Shown: positions 16,931 to 26,300, counted from the stretch's first letter. The stretch: 64,000 nucleotides of DNA from DATBHM01 sp963772375 (GCA_963772375.1 CAVYXG010000005.1:1524112-1588111); one strand, 5' to 3'. A program made the numbers and translations. The notes: generated by a model from the sequence alone, not told the origin.

Positions 16931-17917
16931 CTATCCGGCGGCGGCCAGCATCGCGAGCACGTGTCGAACCAGGCCGAGCACGCCCAGCGAGATCGACGGG
17001 GATGGCGCCGGGGCCGAGGTGCTGATGCTGGGTTTCGGCGGCGGGGTGGATGTCTTGACCGAAGGCGAGGGGGCCGGCTTGTGAGTCGAAACGCTCGGGT
17101 GCGGCGCCGGCGGCGACGGGTGAGGTGACGGCGGTGCCGGATGCGAAGTCGGGTGCGGCGAAGGAGCAGGCGGCGAAGGAGCGGGCGGCGGCGGTGCCAC
17201 GGTCGGCGCGTGGGTGGTGCCGCCGGTCGGCCGCCCCGTGCCGTGCGTCGGGTGCGCCGTCGGCTTCGGGTGCCGTGTGCGCGAGTGGTGCGTGGGCTGC
17301 GGGGACGCGTGATGTGACCGCGAGGGTCGCACGCTGGGGGGGACCACCTGGGGGTGGGATGAGGCCGACGGGATGGGGCCGGTTCCGGCGTGCGGCGACG
17401 GCAACGGTGCCCGGGTCGCGACGGGATCGGTCGCATTGGCGTGGTGGGTCGACGCGTACACGACGACGAGCAGCAGCAGCACCGCTGCTCCGGTGAGGAT
17501 CTTGAAGATGGTGTTCTCCGAGGCCAACAGTCGGATCTTGAGCGGCTCGTGATACCTGGTGCGCCGGCGTCGATCCGCTGACTTGCGGGGCGGAATCCCT
17601 CCCAGTGGCGCCGGCGGCACGGGGGGTACGGCGGGGCGCGCGAGTTTCCGGTCCGCGACCGCCTGGGTGAGCGCGGCTGCATCGGCCGCCGCATCGCTCG
17701 GGAGGGGCGCCACGATCCGGGGACCCCCCACGAGGTCGACCACCAGCTCGGTTTGCTTCCAGGAGCCCACCTGGCGCGCCCTCACCGAGACCAGCTCGAT
17801 CTGCTCGAGGGTGAGCCGGCGCCCATCGACCACGATGTGGTCGTCGAACACCTTCACGGCGGCCTTCGGGATATCGTCCGGCTCCGGGAGCCGGTGAAAG
17901 AACCCGATTCTGCTCAC
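16931..17917 (-). CDS. single-pass membrane protein with Pro/Ser/His-rich extracytoplasmic tail
   Basis: 328 residues, not recognised as a known family. Residues 1-~125 form a soluble cytoplasmic domain with a beta-rich look (VKVFDDHIVVDGRRLTLEQIE, then KQTELVVDLVGGPRIVAPL), similar to small PH-like or 'DUF' domains that sense membranes; this comparison is weak. A single membrane helix follows at about 138-158. The remaining ~165 residues are a low-complexity Pro/Ser/Thr/His region, typical of a wall-spanning linker, ending in a short hydrophobic segment (LGLVRHVLAMLAAAG). The gene is directly followed, after 5 bp, by the repeat-containing secreted protein gene. I infer a display or anchoring role. 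Confidence 0.65.
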   Translation of the reverse strand: MSRIGFFHRLPEPDDIPKAAVKVFDDHIVVDGRRLTLEQIELVSVRARQVGSWKQTELVVDLVGGPRIVAPLPSDAAADAAALTQAVADRKLARPAVPPVPPAPLGGIPPRKSADRRRRTRYHEPLKIRLLASENTIFKILTGAAVLLLLVVVYASTHHANATDPVATRAPLPSPHAGTGPIPSASSHPQVVPPSVRPSRSHHASPQPTHHSRTRHPKPTAHPTHGTGRPTGGTTHAPTVAPPPPAPSPPAPSPHPTSHPAPPSPHPSPPAPHPSVSTHKPAPSPSVKTSTPPPKPSISTSAPAPSPSISLGVLGLVRHVLAMLAAAG

Positions 17918-17967
17918 CGCTTGGTTTCCTCCCCCTCGGTAGCCCGGAAGGGCCGCTTGGCGCTTGT

Positions 17968-18000
17968 CCCAAACCTTACCGTGGCGGGGCCCCGTTTGGG
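17968..18000. repeat. inverted repeat upstream of the Pro-rich membrane protein gene
   Basis: CCCAAAC (17968-17974) and GTTTGGG (17994-18000) pair as a 7-bp stem; the loop itself contains the palindrome GGGGCCCC. On the minus strand the element covers a TAAGGT hexamer that would fit a -10 box for the gene starting at 17917. It could be an operator or a transcript hairpin. No T-run follows on either strand, so it is not a convincing intrinsic terminator. Confidence 0.35.
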
Positions 18001-18023
18001 TAGGTCCTCCTTCCCCGGAGGGC

Positions 18024-18833
18024 CTAGGCTGGACGGCCCCTCACCCCTCGATCCCGGGCGGGCGTCCCGAACCGGCTCGTGGCCAGGGTCATCCCCCACC
18101 GGTACAACGGAGGCGCCAGGACACGGACCGCCTGGAACGGGGCCGGCCACCGCGGGATCGAACGCTCGGGAGCGATGCCCCGCTCGATCACCGTGACGAT
18201 CCCGGCCGCGACGCGCTCGGGCCCCATGACGAGCGGTCCGGGGACCTCGTGATTCGGGAACCCCTCGGTCGAGACGAACCCCGGGTTCACGGCGGTGACC
18301 AGCACGCCGAACGGCGCCAGCTCGTAGTACAGGGACTCGCTGAACGCCACGACGGCATGCTTCGTGGCCGAGTAGACGGCCACGCTCGGCGTCGCGTACC
18401 GGCCGGCCAGCGAGGCGACGTTGACGATGTGCCCGCTCCCGGCGTCGAGGAACGCTGGCAGGAAGGCCTTCGTCGCGTGGACGACCGCGCGGAAGTTCAC
18501 GTCGATGGTGCGGTCGATGCGGTCGAGGTCCACCTCGGCGAACGGCCCGCCGCCGGGGACGCCGGCATTGTTCACCAGCGCGTCGACGCGGCCGTGCGCC
18601 TTCAGCGTCTCGTCCCGGAGCCGGGCGAGATCCCGGTCGTCGGTGACGTCGGCGACGACCGGGAGCGCCCGGCCGCCGAGCTCGCTGATGCGTTTGGCAA
18701 GCGACGTCAGGCGGTCCTCGCGGCGGGCGGCGACCACGACGGCGGCCCCCTTGGACGCGAGGCCGAGCGCGGTCGACCTCCCGATGCCGGACGAGGCGCC
18801 GGTGACGACGACGACGGAGTCCTTGAGTTCCAT
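18024..18833 (-). CDS. short-chain dehydrogenase/reductase
   Basis: 269 residues, classical SDR. Cofactor motif TGASSGIGRS (residues ~11-20), an ADVTDD segment, NNAG (NNAGVPG), catalytic Ser in VNVASLAGR, and YSATK with the Tyr/Lys pair. The R-R after the second strand (VAARRED) suggests NADP. The C-terminal ~30 residues with PPLYRWGMTLATSRF are extended relative to minimal SDRs and resemble the DltE/YqjQ-like group. Substrate unknown. It stands alone on the minus strand, divergent from the gene at 18891. Confidence 0.84.
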   Translation of the reverse strand: MELKDSVVVVTGASSGIGRSTALGLASKGAAVVVAARREDRLTSLAKRISELGGRALPVVADVTDDRDLARLRDETLKAHGRVDALVNNAGVPGGGPFAEVDLDRIDRTIDVNFRAVVHATKAFLPAFLDAGSGHIVNVASLAGRYATPSVAVYSATKHAVVAFSESLYYELAPFGVLVTAVNPGFVSTEGFPNHEVPGPLVMGPERVAAGIVTVIERGIAPERSIPRWPAPFQAVRVLAPPLYRWGMTLATSRFGTPARDRGVRGRPA

Positions 18834-18890
18834 GCGTTCGGTCTCCTCGAGGCGGGGGCGCCCCCGGCCATCCCTAGAATGGCTGGCCGC

Positions 18891-19730
18891 ATGGCTATCG
18901 AATCACAGGAACGCCACCGCGGGTTCGACCGCCGGTGGACCCCGGGGCGGTTCGCCGAGGAGGAGCTCCTCGACGCGTGCCTCCGCGGCGGGATGGCAGG
19001 GGTCGTCACCCATCCCATGGACAACGTCCTATGGAAGGTCGGGCTGCTGTGCGACGGCGACCCGGACTCGCAGTTCGGGCTGTCCGGCGTCGACGTCATG
19101 AGCGAGAAAGGGGTCCTTGCGCTGATCGGCGGGGCCAGCGGGTTCGACCCCGATCCGTACGTGCGGTGGGGGCCGGTCCGGGTGCAGCCGGAGCCGATCC
19201 TGGCCGAGTGCCGCCGGATGGGCGACCGGCTGGCCCAGGCGGTCGCGCGGAGCGAGCGGGTGCTCCTCGCGACCGGGCACCCGACCGGGCTGATCCAGCT
19301 GTACGCCGAGATCGGTCGGGTGCTGGCGGGGCTGGGCTGCGAGATCCTGCGGCCGGCGGACGGCGTTCGCTGGGAGGAGCCCTCGAAGCGCCAGCGCCAC
19401 CACGAGATCCGCTACGTGAACGGCGTCGCGGTGCTGACCGACCGCGCGTCCGCGCGGCACACCCACAGCCCGCGGGCGATGCAGACCATGCTGAAGGAGG
19501 CCACCCCGGATCTGGTCGTGGCCGACCACGGGTTCGCCGGCGCCGCGATCGAGGCGGGCGTCGACACGGTGAGCGTGGCCGATGTGAACGACCCCGCACT
19601 CATCGTGGCCAAGGCCCAGGGCCGAACCGACGTCGTGGTGGTGATGGACGACAACGTGAGCCCCGAGGCCTACTGGCCCTGCTTCCAGGCCGTCTGCGAA
19701 CGCCTCCCCTTCGACCGCGACCCGGAATAG
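18891..19730 (+). CDS. PF15698-like conserved protein ('phosphatase' family)
   Basis: 279 residues. Resembles a conserved actinobacterial family annotated only as phosphatase (PF15698): GDPDSQFGL followed by a stretch rich in conserved Gly/Asp, and RVLLATGHPTGLIQLYAEIGRVLAGLGCEIL, a segment typical of it. A VADHGFAGAAIEAGVDTVSVADVNDPALIVAKAQGR block follows. I have no firm biochemical function for it. Two in-frame ATGs exist (18879 and 18891). TAGAAT at 18875-18880 could be a -10 box placing the RNA start near 18887, which favours the second ATG and leaderless translation; that is why I chose it. Confidence 0.65.
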   Translation: MAIESQERHRGFDRRWTPGRFAEEELLDACLRGGMAGVVTHPMDNVLWKVGLLCDGDPDSQFGLSGVDVMSEKGVLALIGGASGFDPDPYVRWGPVRVQPEPILAECRRMGDRLAQAVARSERVLLATGHPTGLIQLYAEIGRVLAGLGCEILRPADGVRWEEPSKRQRHHEIRYVNGVAVLTDRASARHTHSPRAMQTMLKEATPDLVVADHGFAGAAIEAGVDTVSVADVNDPALIVAKAQGRTDVVVVMDDNVSPEAYWPCFQAVCERLPFDRDPE

Positions 19731-19774
19731 GTCGTTCGGCTCACGGCCGTCGAGTCCTGACGCTACCGTTCGCC

Positions 19775-20557
19775 TCAGGTGATGGAGCCGAGCGACTGGC
19801 CCCCGTCCACCACCAGCACGGATCCGGTCACGAACGACGCCGCGTCAGAGCACAGGAACAGCGCGGCGGCGGCGATCTCCTCCGGCCGCCCGAACCGCCC
19901 GAGGGGGGTCCCGCGTGTGATCTCCTCCTCGAACCCCGGGATGATCCGGCGCGGGGCCATGCTCATCGGCGTGTCGATCCAGCCCGGCGCGACGGCGTTC
20001 ACCCGCACGCCGGACGCCCCCCATTCCCGGGCGGTCGTCTTGGTGAGCTGGATCATCGCGGCCTTCGCCGATCCGTAGTACGACACCCCCGGCGTCGCCG
20101 ACAGCCCGGCGATGCTCGCCACGTTGAGGACGCAGCGCCCCGGCCTCGAGGAGTTCATGAACACCCGCGCCGCCGCGTGCATCGCGTACACCGCCGAGAA
20201 GTAGTTCAGCCGGAAGTACTTCTCGAACCCCTCGATCCTGGTGCTCTCGAACGACGACATGAACGGCGCCGCACCGGCGTTGTTCACCAGGATGTCGAGT
20301 GCTCCCAGCCCGGAGACGGTCGACTCCACCAGCGACTCGATCGCAGGGCGATCCGAGACGTCGGTGGGCACGACGAGGGCCTTGCGGCCGAAGGCGGCCA
20401 CCTCGGAAGCGAGGGCCCGAAGTTGCTCCTCGCCCCGGGCGGCGAGGGCCACGTCCGCCCCCGCCTCGGCGAAGAGCAACGCGATCGAACGCCCGATCCC
20501 CTTGCTCGCCCCCGTGATCAGGGCGACCCGGCCTTCCAGCGAGAACGGCAGCGTCAT
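19775..20557 (-). CDS. short-chain dehydrogenase (3-oxoacyl-ACP reductase-like)
   Basis: 260 residues. Motifs: TGASKGIGRS (residues 16-25), NNAGAAPF, catalytic Ser-Tyr-Lys in VASIAGLSATPGVSYYGSAKAA, and the C-terminal FLCSDAASFVTGSVLVVDGGQSL typical of FabG-like SDRs that use enzyme-bound or CoA-bound 3-oxoacyl substrates. This C-terminal signature separates it from the SDR at 18024. The real substrate is not predictable. It converges with the gene at 18891 (44 bp apart) and is divergent from the Clp1-like gene, with a 357-bp gap between. Confidence 0.87.
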   Translation of the reverse strand: MTLPFSLEGRVALITGASKGIGRSIALLFAEAGADVALAARGEEQLRALASEVAAFGRKALVVPTDVSDRPAIESLVESTVSGLGALDILVNNAGAAPFMSSFESTRIEGFEKYFRLNYFSAVYAMHAAARVFMNSSRPGRCVLNVASIAGLSATPGVSYYGSAKAAMIQLTKTTAREWGASGVRVNAVAPGWIDTPMSMAPRRIIPGFEEEITRGTPLGRFGRPEEIAAAALFLCSDAASFVTGSVLVVDGGQSLGSIT

Positions 20558-20914
20558 CGGCCTTCACTCCTTCGAGGGTTGGACGAGCGGCCATGGAACC
20601 ACAGGTCGGGTCCCACCCGCCCTCCGCGCCTGAGTAAGATTCCGCCTGACAGCAGCCCGGGAGGGCGTGTCGCGACCACGAAGCAGCCGCTCCGGCGACG
20701 GGGCGACCGACACCGAGACCGTTGTCCGAGGAACGAGACGAGCGAGGAGTGAGCACGAACCGGCAGGCGGAGGCGGGCGACCGCCGGGGCGCGGGAGCGT
20801 TCCGGCGACGTGCGAGCGCCCGGCCGCACGCTCCGGCGAACGACAGCGGCTGAACGGCGGCAGGTCACCGGTTCTCGCGGAAGCGACACGCTCCGAGTAG
20901 CCATCGGAGGCGTG
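20558..20914. other. 357-bp divergent intergenic region, no confident gene
   Basis: Lies between a minus-strand SDR and the plus-strand Clp1-like gene. It is very GC-rich with scattered short repeats of the form (G/C)TCCGGCGA at about 20689, 20799 and 20834. TAAGAT near 20634 may be a plus-strand -10 box. Open frames across it have arginine-rich, low-complexity translations and no coding character. I looked for RNase P RNA, tmRNA and 4.5S RNA landmarks and did not see them. Confidence 0.5.
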
Positions 20915-21805
20915 GTGGACGACTATCAGGCGCTCGTCGAGCGCGCGGTGTCCGGCGCGCGCACGGTCGTCCTGTTCGGCGGGATCGACTCTGGCAAGAC
21001 GACGACGGCCACCGCCATGGTCCGCGCGGCCCTCCACGCGAACAAGACGCCCGCCTACCTCGACGCCGACCCCGGCCAGAAATCGATCGGTCCGCCCACC
21101 ACCATCGGGCTGAAGATGATCAGGTCCGAGGAGGACCTGCGCCCCGACCGCCTGTACGAGTCCGACGCGCTGGCGTTCGTGGGGGCGACCACCCCTCAGG
21201 GCAACCTCCTGCCCCTCGTCACCGGCGCGAGCCGGCTGCAGCAGCTGGCATTCGAGCAGGGGGCCGACTTCGTCGTGGTCGACACGAGCGGCCTGGTCTC
21301 CGGCGTCTACGGCCAGCTGCTGAACTACCACACGGTCGAGATGCTCGCACCCGACCTGGTCGCCGGCCTCCAGCGGGGCGAGGAGCTCGAACCGCTCCTT
21401 GGGATCGTCCGGAGGTTCTTCGACCGGCCCGTCGTCTCACTCCCGGTCCACCCGGACGTCCAGCCGCTCTCGGTCGAGCAGCGCGCCTCCAACCGGGAGG
21501 CGGCCATGGCCAGGTACTTCGTCGAGCCCCTCCAGCGGTGGCGGGTCAAGCCGACGGTGTTCATGCCGGCGCTGCCTGCGTTCTTCGACCTGGTCGAGCT
21601 GGAACGCCTCGTGGTCGGGCTTGCGGACGGCCACGGCGGCTACTTGGGGATCGGCTACCTCGAGCACAACGGCGAGGAGGGGATCCTCCGCCTGATCTCG
21701 CCGGTGGCCGACGCGCCGAAGGCGCTCCGCCTGGGCTCCGTCCGCGTCGACGAGCAGTTCCGGGCCAAGCGCGTCGACCTCCTGAACCTGTTCGGAACGG
21801 ACTAG
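20915..21805 (+). CDS. Clp1/Grc3-like P-loop polynucleotide kinase family protein
   Basis: 296 residues. The P-loop GGIDSGKTT (around residue 20), the strand/loop YLDADPGQ, and DTSGLVSGVYGQLLNYHTVEMLAPD are the hallmarks of the CLP1_P family. Its eukaryotic and archaeal members phosphorylate RNA 5'-hydroxyl ends (Clp1, Grc3/Nol9); bacterial members are annotated 'Clp1/GlmU family' and are little studied. PDLVAGLQRGEELEPLL matches the archaeal pattern of that region. A C-terminal ~120 residues form an all-beta or mixed domain. GTG at 20915 is preceded by GGAGG four bases earlier; an in-frame GTG three bases upstream is too close to that site. Next genes are a GNAT and the bS22 ribosomal gene, so an RNA-related role is plausible but inferred. 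Confidence 0.72.
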   Translation: MDDYQALVERAVSGARTVVLFGGIDSGKTTTATAMVRAALHANKTPAYLDADPGQKSIGPPTTIGLKMIRSEEDLRPDRLYESDALAFVGATTPQGNLLPLVTGASRLQQLAFEQGADFVVVDTSGLVSGVYGQLLNYHTVEMLAPDLVAGLQRGEELEPLLGIVRRFFDRPVVSLPVHPDVQPLSVEQRASNREAAMARYFVEPLQRWRVKPTVFMPALPAFFDLVELERLVVGLADGHGGYLGIGYLEHNGEEGILRLISPVADAPKALRLGSVRVDEQFRAKRVDLLNLFGTD

Positions 21806-21818
21806 GGCTCATCGTCCG

Positions 21819-22340
21819 ATGGGCGTGCGGATTCGTCCGGCGACGAAGGGCGAGCTCGACGAAGCCGCGGACCTCCTCGAGGACGCCATCGGTTGGGCCG
21901 CCGAGCGGGGGTTCGGCTCGTGGACCGCGGGAACCTTCCGTGATCCGGACGGGTGGGGACGGCGAGTGCTCCGGGAGGCGCTGGAGGCGGGCGGGTTGTT
22001 CCTGGTCGAGCGGTCGTGGGGGATCGTCGGAACGCTGTCGCTCCTGCCCGCCGACGAGCGGTTCTGGCCCGACGCGCCGCCCGACGGCCTGTACCTGCAC
22101 CGGTTCGCCGTGCGCCGGTCGGCGTCGGGGGCCGGCGTCGGGGCCGCCGCCCTGGCCTGGTGCGAGGAGGAGACCTTGCGCCGGGGACGGCGGTTCCTCC
22201 GGCTCGATTGCCTCACCGCAAATCCGGGGATCCGGCGCTACTACGAGCACGCCGGGTTCCATCACCGGGGCGACGTCGCCGTGAACGGGATCGAGCTCAG
22301 CCTGTACCAGAAGGTTCTCGCCGGGTCGCCGGGGCCGTGA
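21819..22340 (+). CDS. GNAT family N-acetyltransferase
   Basis: 173 residues. GNAT fold: N-terminal RIRPATKGELDEAADLLEDA, the central strand with LYLHRFAVRRSASGAGVGAAALAWCEEE carrying the acetyl-CoA pyrophosphate loop (the usual Q/RxxGxG/A, here R-S-A-S-G-A-G-V-G), then LRLDCLTANPGIRRYYEHAGF, the conserved C-terminal beta-alpha motif. The substrate is unknown. It begins 13 bp after the Clp1-like gene and probably shares its transcript. A -10-like hexamer follows its stop and would begin a new unit for the ribosomal gene. Confidence 0.8.
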   Translation: MGVRIRPATKGELDEAADLLEDAIGWAAERGFGSWTAGTFRDPDGWGRRVLREALEAGGLFLVERSWGIVGTLSLLPADERFWPDAPPDGLYLHRFAVRRSASGAGVGAAALAWCEEETLRRGRRFLRLDCLTANPGIRRYYEHAGFHHRGDVAVNGIELSLYQKVLAGSPGP

Positions 22341-22345
22341 ACGGC

Positions 22346-22351
22346 TAGACT
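22346..22351 (+). promoter_or_regulatory. -10 box for the bS22 gene
   Basis: TAGACT six bases after the GNAT stop matches the actinobacterial TANNNT -10 element. It would place the RNA start near 22358 and a leader of roughly 45 nt before the GTG at 22402, which has AAGGAG upstream. No clear -35 box is visible. Confidence 0.4.
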
Positions 22352-22401
22352 CCCTCGGCCCGCACGCACCACTGTCGATGAGCAAGGAGCTGGCCGAACC
22401 C

Positions 22402-22503
22402 GTGCCCTCGCTGGTCAAGAAGCGCCGCAAGAAGATGCGGAAGAAGAAGCACAAGAAGCTGCTGAAGCGCACGCGCCACCAGCGGCGGCAGCAGGGTCGC
22501 TAG
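22402..22503 (+). CDS. small ribosomal subunit protein bS22 (AURKAIP1/COX24 domain)
   Basis: 33 codons encoding a very basic peptide: VKKRRKKMRKKKHKKLLKRT is followed by RHQRRQQGR. This matches almost residue by residue the 33-residue actinobacterial bS22 protein (AURKAIP1/COX24 domain; in mycobacteria it sits in the 30S subunit) as I recall it. A GTG start at 22402 gives exactly the family length and is preceded by AAGGAG at 22384-22389. An in-frame ATG at 22378 would add eight acidic/neutral residues and lacks a ribosome binding site. The gene is too short for ordinary gene callers. Neighbouring epimerase and acyltransferase genes further right also accompany bS22 in mycobacteria. Confidence 0.85.
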   Translation: MPSLVKKRRKKMRKKKHKKLLKRTRHQRRQQGR

Positions 22504-22520
22504 GCGGGCCCACAGCCCCC

Positions 22521-23333
22521 TTGAGCCGTCCGATCGTCTTCCTCACCGACTACGGGCTCGACGACGAGTTCGTGGGGATCTGTCATGGGGTGATCGCCCG
22601 GATCGCGCCGGACGCCCGGATCATCGACCTGGCCCACGGCATCCCGCCGCAGGACGTGCTCCGCGGCGCTCTGGTGCTGGCCGGCGCTGTGCCGTACATG
22701 CCGTCCGACGCCGTGTACCTCGGGGTCGTGGACCCTGGCGTGGGCGGGCCGCGAGGTGCGATCGCGGTGGCCACCGAGGCCGGGCAGCTCCTCGTGGGGC
22801 CGGACAACGGCCTGTTGTCGCTGGCTTGGGCCGAGCTCGGCGGAGCGATCGGCGCCGTGGAGATCTCCGCGCCCGAGGTCCTGCTGCAGCCGGCGTCGGC
22901 GACGTTCCACGGGCGTGACGTGTTCGCCCCGGCGGCGGCCCACCTGTCCGCGGGTGCCGACCTCGAGCAGCTCGGCCCCGGGGTCGACTTCGCGACGCTC
23001 CAGCACGTGCACGTCCCGCCGCCGGCCGTCGCCCCGGGGGAGGTGGCCGCGGTCGTCCTCGGCGTCGACCGCTTCGGGAACCTCGAGCTGAACGCGACCC
23101 CCGACGACCTCGCCGAGGCCGGCATCATCGGCCTGGCCCGGCTGCTCTTGCGCCACGCGGGCGGTTCGGCGGAGCTTCAGACGGCGCGGACGTTCGCAGA
23201 CGTGCCGCCGGGCGAGGCCGCCCTGATCGAGGACTCCTCGGGGTCGCTCGCCGTGGTCGTGAACCAGGGGAGCGCGGCGAGGACGTTCGGCCTCGGGCCG
23301 GGCTCGTCGCTCACGCTGCTGGCGAGGGGCTGA
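22521..23333 (+). CDS. S-adenosyl-L-methionine hydrolase (adenosine-forming), DUF62/duf-62 family
   Basis: 270 residues of the SAM hydroxide adenosyltransferase family, which splits SAM with hydroxide into adenosine and methionine and is related to fluorinase and chlorinase. Motifs: IVFLTDYGLDDEFVGICHGVI (N-terminal SAM site with the conserved Asp residues), DLAHGIPPQDVLRGA, VVDPGVGGPR, VGPDNGLLSL, FHGRDVFAPAAAHL, and the C-terminal beta domain with VLGVDRFGNLELN. The length is normal. I take the TTG at 22521, 18 bases after the bS22 stop; no better start exists. The gene converges with the giant beta-helix gene with overlapping inverted repeat sequence between the stops. Confidence 0.85.
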   Translation: MSRPIVFLTDYGLDDEFVGICHGVIARIAPDARIIDLAHGIPPQDVLRGALVLAGAVPYMPSDAVYLGVVDPGVGGPRGAIAVATEAGQLLVGPDNGLLSLAWAELGGAIGAVEISAPEVLLQPASATFHGRDVFAPAAAHLSAGADLEQLGPGVDFATLQHVHVPPPAVAPGEVAAVVLGVDRFGNLELNATPDDLAEAGIIGLARLLLRHAGGSAELQTARTFADVPPGEAALIEDSSGSLAVVVNQGSAARTFGLGPGSSLTLLARG

Positions 23334-23353
23334 ACCAGAACCGCGTTCAGCCC
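23327..23353. terminator. hairpin between convergent stops (possible bidirectional terminator)
   Basis: GGGCTGAAC (23327-23335) and GTTCAGCCC (23345-23353) form a perfect 9-bp stem with a 9-nt loop, covering the stop codons of both converging genes. There is no U-tract on either side, so termination is a guess from position. Confidence 0.4.
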
Positions 23354-26300
23354 ATCGACTGGCCGAACCGGTCGCCCGCCTCGGCGGTGTCCCCGAGTCC
23401 GCCCGACCCCTGCCGCAGGATCACGCTCCCGGACCCCGTCGGCCCGGTCGGAGTGCCGAACACCACGCTCACCGCGCCCGCGCCCGAGTCCTCGCCCGGC
23501 GCGCCGATCGCGAGGTCGCGCGTCGCACCGTTCCCGAACTGACCGCCCGCCAAGCTCCCACCGAACCCGTCGGAGATCTCGGACGAGTCGAGCAGCCCGT
23601 TCACCCCCTGGTTGAACTGCGTCGACCCCGTTCCCGTCAGGCCTGACGGCGAGCCGAAGATCACGTCCGCCGCGCCAACGGCGGGGAGCACCACCAGGCC
23701 CGAGCCCGGGATGCCGACCACGAGGTCGGCCCGGGAGCCGTTCCCGACGTCGATCCCCAGCAGCGTGCTGCCGAACCTGTCGCCGGGCCCGCCGGTCCCG
23801 GACACGTTCGGGTCGTCGCGGCTCCACAGCTGGTTCCCGGTCGCCGTCAGCCCGCCGGAGGCGCTCCCGTACAGCACGTTCACCGCGCCCTGGTCCCGGA
23901 CCGAGAGGTTCTCGCTGGGCACGCCGATCGCCAGGTCGGCCGGGCCGCCGTTGCCGAAGTCCGCCGCCGCGAGCGCCGACCCGAACCCGTCGACCGGGTC
24001 CACCTGGTCGAGCACCCCCGGCGTGTTCTGTGTCCACCGTTGCGAGCCCGCCTTCGCGAGGCCCTTAGCCGTTCCATAGATCACGTGGACCGCTCCGCCG
24101 TCCGGGTTCGGCCCGATGTCCTCGCCGGGGGCGCCGATCGCCAGGTCCGCCTGCGTCGAGTGCCCGAGGTTCTTCGCCGCCAGCGCGAACCCGAAGGCGT
24201 CACCGGGCTCGGCCGTGTCGGCGATGCCCGTCGTGTTCTGGCTCCAGAACTGGTTCCCGGTCGTTGCGAGGCCCGTTGAGGAGCCGTACAGCACGTTGAC
24301 CGCGCCGGCGCCGGCCGCGGTGCCGATCCCTTCGCCCGGGACTCCCACCGCGAGGTCGGCCTGCGAGCTCTTGCCGAGACCAGCCGCGGCGAGCGAGGCG
24401 CCGAACCGGTCCCCGCGCTCGGCCACGTTCGCCGCGCCGGGCGTATCCTGGGTGAACAGCTGGTTCTTGCCGCCGCTGCCGAGGCCCGACGCCGTCCCGT
24501 AGATCACGTTCACGGCCCCGGCGTCCGCGACCGACCCGACGTCTTCGCCCGGAACCCCCACGGCGAGGTCGTCGCGGTTGTCGCCGTTGAAGTCCCCGGC
24601 CGCGAGCGCCGAGCCGAACCCGTCGCCGGCCTCCGGCGTGTCCTTCACTCCGTTCGATCCCTGCGTAAGGATCACGCTCGCCCCCGTGTCCAGCCCCGAA
24701 GGCGAACCCGGCACCACGACCACCGCGCCGGCGCCCGTCGCGAACGTCAGCCCGGGCGTCTCGCCCGGCACGCCGATGGCCAGGTCGTCGAACCCGTCGC
24801 CGTTGAAGTCGCCCGAGACCGCCGCCCCACCCGCCACGACCGCGCGGACGCAGTTCGAGAACTCGGATGTGTTCCCCGCGTCGTCGGTCGCGGTGGCCGT
24901 GATGATCGCGCCGGGGTCGAGCGGCTCGAGCGACGCGACGAACGCCGCGAACCCGCCCGCGCTCGCCGTCACCGAGGCGCCGCCGATCAGCTTCGCGCCC
25001 TCCCCGTTCCCACTCGGATCGCACGAGGAGGAGGCGTAGAAGTCGATCTGGAGGTCGGCGTTGGGCGCCCCCTGGAACGACCCTTGGACGCTCGACCCGA
25101 TGCCGTCCGAGACGGCCCCGGAGAGGTCGGGGAAGTTCTGCCTGTTGTTCGGACCGGTGTCGGAGTCGTCGCCGTCGTTCGGGGTCACTCCCACCGGCGA
25201 CAGGTCGATCCCCAGGCCGGCGTTGTCGCTGATCGAGTTCCCTTCGATGCCGTTGCCCGTGCCGGCGATGACCTGCACCCCGGCGCCCTGATTGACCTCG
25301 ATCGTGTTGTTGGAGCCGATCGTGTTGCCGTTCGCCTGGATCTCGACCCCGTTGCCGCCGTTGCCCACGCCGGCCAGCGGGAACCCGGCCCGGTGCGCGG
25401 ACACGCCGATGTGGTTGCCCTGCACGAGGTTGCCGTCGGAGGTCAGCTGGACGCCGTCGTCGCCGTTGCCGGCGATCGTGTTGCCGTCGCCCTCCTCGCC
25501 GCCCCCGATGACGTTGCCGGCCGCGCCGCCGAAGATCTGGACGCCGTCGGTCGAGTTGGCGAGCGCACCGCCGCCGAGGCCCTCGCCGATCCGGTTGCCG
25601 ACCACATGGGTGCCCGTGGCGCTCGAGCCGTGGATCTCGACGCCGGTGTCGTTGCCCGAGATCACGTTGCCCGGCCCGACGACGAGGTCCTGCGCGTCCG
25701 AGATGCTGACGCCCTCGAACCCGTTCCCCCGGTCGAGGAACCCGGTGACGTCGGTCCCGACGAAGTTGCCCAGGATCGTGTCGTCGTGGGAGTCGTTGAG
25801 GGCGCGCAGCCCCTCCTGGCCGTTGCCGGAGAGCACGTTCCCCTCGCCGGGGCCGGCCCCGCCGACCGTCATGGTGTCCGCGCCCGACAGGTCGACGCCG
25901 ATCAGCGCATTCGGGACGGCCGAGGCGCCGGCCGCGTCGAGGCCGACGAGGTTGCCCTGGATGGTGACGTCGTGCGAGGAGATCACCTGGATGCCGGTGA
26001 GGCCGTTCCCGGACACGACGTTGGTCTGCGACGGCCGAAAGCCGCCGATCTGCACCTGGCCGGAGCTCGAGACCTTCACGCCGACCTGGTTCGGGATCGC
26101 GGTCGAACCGTCCGCGCCGACGCCGATCAGGTTGCCCTGCACCGTGTTCGGGGTGCCCGTCCCGGGCGTCTGCGCGATGTCGATCCCGGCGAGCGTATTC
26201 CCGCCGATCACGTTGCGCTGGATCTGATTGGCGATCCCCGAGTCCGTCAGGTGGACGCCGTCGAGGCCGTTCCCCAGGTCGGCCGTGCCGGCCGCGTTCG

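Noticed and set aside
20667..20900. 77-codon plus-strand frame in the gap before the Clp1-like gene
   Set aside because: Arg/Gly/Pro-rich with no hydrophobic core or motif and no ribosome binding site; treated as non-coding.
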